Origin: Rhodospirillales bacterium
GTDB taxonomy: Bacteria > Pseudomonadota > Alphaproteobacteria > Dongiales > Dongiaceae
Reading direction: 5' to 3'
Assembly: GCA_009885795.1 (NCBI GenBank)
Contig: VFKA01000042.1
Span: 1 to 59,142, forward strand
DNA length: 59,142 nt
The notes beneath the pieces are model-generated. The model was not told the origin of the DNA. It saw only the letters and a list, made by a program, of their open reading frames with translations, and did not search any database. Both the position numbers and the translations under genes were made by a program. Positions 58,052 to 59,142 of the stretch are shown here, piece after piece. Numbering within the stretch: the first letter of the stretch is position 1; every line of letters begins with the position of its first letter.

Positions 58052-59003
58052 GGCGCCGGCGGAGCGGGTCGAAACGGCGCGGCTCATCCTGCGGCCGCCG
58101 GTCCGGGCCGACGCCGCCGCCATCCAGCGATTGGCCGGTGCCTGGGAAGTGGCCCGCTACACGGCCCAGATCCCGCATCCTTACGAGAACGGCACGGCCG
58201 AGGCCTGGATCGATTCATTGGCCGTGGAGCGCGGCTGGCGCGGCGACGTGACGCTCGCCATCGAGCTTCGCGATTCCGGCGCGCTCATCGGCTGCATCGG
58301 ATTCGAGCGGGACGCGGATGAAGGCGAGGCGTCGATCGGCTATTGGATCGGCCGGCCGTATTGGGGCCAGGGCTACGCCACCGAGGCCATCGGCGCGCTG
58401 GTGGGCTTGGCCTTCGGCCGGCTCGGACTCCACCGTCTGACCGCCTCGGTCGTGCCGGAAAACCACGCCTCGGCGCGGACGCTGGGCAAGGCCGGATTTC
58501 GCGCCGCCGGTTTGGAGACCATCGATGCGCCGGCGCGCGGTCGCCGGCTGGACGTCGATATCTATGCGCTGGATCGGACCGCCAAGACGCGGTCGCCGGT
58601 CGTCCCGCCAGTGGTTCTGGTGGTGGCGGCGGCGCTCGTCGATGCCGATGGGCGCGTGCTACTGGCGCGCCGGCCGGCCGGCAAGGCGATGGCGGGGCTG
58701 TGGGAGTTTCCCGGCGGCAAGGTTCACGAGGGCGAGAGCCCCGAGAGCGCGCTCCTGCGCGAGCTCGATGAGGAGCTTGGCCTTGATGTCAGCGCAAGCT
58801 GCCTGGCGCCGCTCACCTTCGCCTCGCACCGCTACGAGGATTTCCATCTGCTGATGCCGCTCTATGTGTGCCGGCGCTGGAACGGCACGGCCACCCCTCG
58901 CGAGGGCCAGGAACTGGCCTGGGTCCGGCCCAGCCGTTTGCCGGACTATCCCATGCCGCCGGCCGACAAGCCCCTCATCGCCGCCCTGCGCGACCTCCTT
59001 TAA
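58032..59003 (+). CDS. GNAT N-acetyltransferase fused to a Nudix (MutT-type) hydrolase
   Basis: A 323-residue two-domain protein. Residues about 10-180 are a RimJ/RimL-type GNAT domain (ETARLILRPPVRADAAAI, IGYWIGRPYWGQGYATEAI, NHASARTLGKAGFR). Residues about 190-320 are a Nudix domain with the full box, from GLWEFPGGKVHEGESPESAL to RELDEELGL, typical of 8-oxo-dGTP pyrophosphohydrolases. The two genes are usually separate neighbours; here one frame covers both. It may combine nucleotide-pool cleaning with an unrelated acetylation. ATG 58032 lies inside the argJ end. Confidence 0.9.
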   Translation: MPTTAVEAPAERVETARLILRPPVRADAAAIQRLAGAWEVARYTAQIPHPYENGTAEAWIDSLAVERGWRGDVTLAIELRDSGALIGCIGFERDADEGEASIGYWIGRPYWGQGYATEAIGALVGLAFGRLGLHRLTASVVPENHASARTLGKAGFRAAGLETIDAPARGRRLDVDIYALDRTAKTRSPVVPPVVLVVAAALVDADGRVLLARRPAGKAMAGLWEFPGGKVHEGESPESALLRELDEELGLDVSASCLAPLTFASHRYEDFHLLMPLYVCRRWNGTATPREGQELAWVRPSRLPDYPMPPADKPLIAALRDLL

Positions 59004-59037
59004 TTGGTGACGGTATATAGTTTTTCGGCCGCCATTA

Positions 59038-59062
59038 CTAATCAGTCAATAATATAGGCTAC
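59038..59062. repeat. Left terminal inverted repeat of IS630-like element
   Basis: Begins CTAATCAGTCAATAATATAG and matches the complement of 79-103 at 21 of 25 positions. TA at 59036-59037 is the likely target duplication. The transposase starts 41 bases inside. Confidence 0.75.
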
Positions 59063-59103
59063 ATTGACTTGCGTCTGGACGCGATCTGGTGTAAGAATGC
59101 CCC

Positions 59104-59142
59104 ATGAAGCGCGATGGCCGAACGCTCGATCACAAGACGCTG
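59104..59142 (+). CDS. IS630-type transposase, N-terminal fragment (partial at window edge)
   Basis: Thirteen codons, MKRDGRTLDHKTL, run to the window edge. The sequence fits the start of IS630-family transposases, which begin with an [MK]-RDGR motif before a helix-turn-helix. The gene is in the same orientation as the fragment at 1-102, so the two windows' edges are in direct copies of one element. Confidence 0.65.
   Translation, partial: MKRDGRTLDHKTL

Overview
The window is 59 kb of high-GC bacterial DNA. Gene content points to an alphaproteobacterium, most likely a Rhodospirillales-type or related lineage: DnaJ-like/cobS/cobT cobaltochelatase genes, a DUF2889 protein, a short ribbon-helix-helix protein, BolA, methylmalonyl-CoA mutase with MeaB, and an N-acetyltransferase-Nudix fusion after argJ. 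This placement is an inference from gene families; no rRNA or tRNA gene was seen. Most of the sequence is chromosomal core (rpmB, queA, tgt, aroB, aroK, xerD, accA, secA, argJ). Both ends fall inside copies of one IS630-type insertion sequence in the same orientation, so the contig probably ends at a repeat rather than being a mobile island.

Layout, left to right. 1-3.5 kb: IS end, a class V PLP enzyme, and a repeat-rich envelope protein split by a frameshift at a G6 tract. 3.6-13.2 kb: methylmalonyl-CoA mutase, a 1470-residue two-TM coiled-coil protein, an Atm1-type ABC exporter and meaB, all on the plus strand and closely packed. 13.3-15.9 kb: quinone-reductase-like dehydrogenase, rpmB, and a bacterial pentameric ligand-gated ion channel. 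16-19.8 kb: a queuosine operon, queA-tgt-queF-queG, with each stop overlapping the next start. 19.8-21.8 kb: dienelactone hydrolase, a glutamine amidotransferase, and a scar with inverted repeats, a probable RAYT-type transposase tail and a second, diverged copy of the amidotransferase 3' end. 21.7-30.4 kb: a divergent catabolic locus. The minus strand carries a DeoR regulator, class II aldolase, FGGY kinase and glycerol-1-phosphate-dehydrogenase-like enzyme; the plus strand carries a PotD/PotA/PotB/PotC-type importer. The substrate is unknown.

30.4-45.3 kb: a phytase-like esterase, cobT, cobS, a J-domain protein, a PhyH-type dioxygenase, bolA, a PAS histidine kinase, an RHH protein, DUF2889, a CNNM/CorC protein, aroB-aroK, and a small TM protein, a periplasmic alpha-helical protein and xerD that overlap one another. 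45.4-51.5 kb: an amide/urea-type five-gene ABC importer followed by an amidase. 51.9-59 kb: accA, secA, a parvulin-type isomerase, argJ and a GNAT-Nudix fusion, then the second IS.

Functional themes: cobalamin (cobS, cobT, B12-dependent mutase and its GTPase chaperone), queuosine modification of tRNA, amide scavenging, and an undescribed polyol or sugar phosphate pathway. Palindromic dispersed repeats sit in many of the gaps between operons. The most interesting items are the divergent catabolic locus, the channel, the giant coiled-coil protein, the frameshifted envelope gene, the repeat/RAYT scar, and the island of strong hairpins between secA and the isomerase gene.
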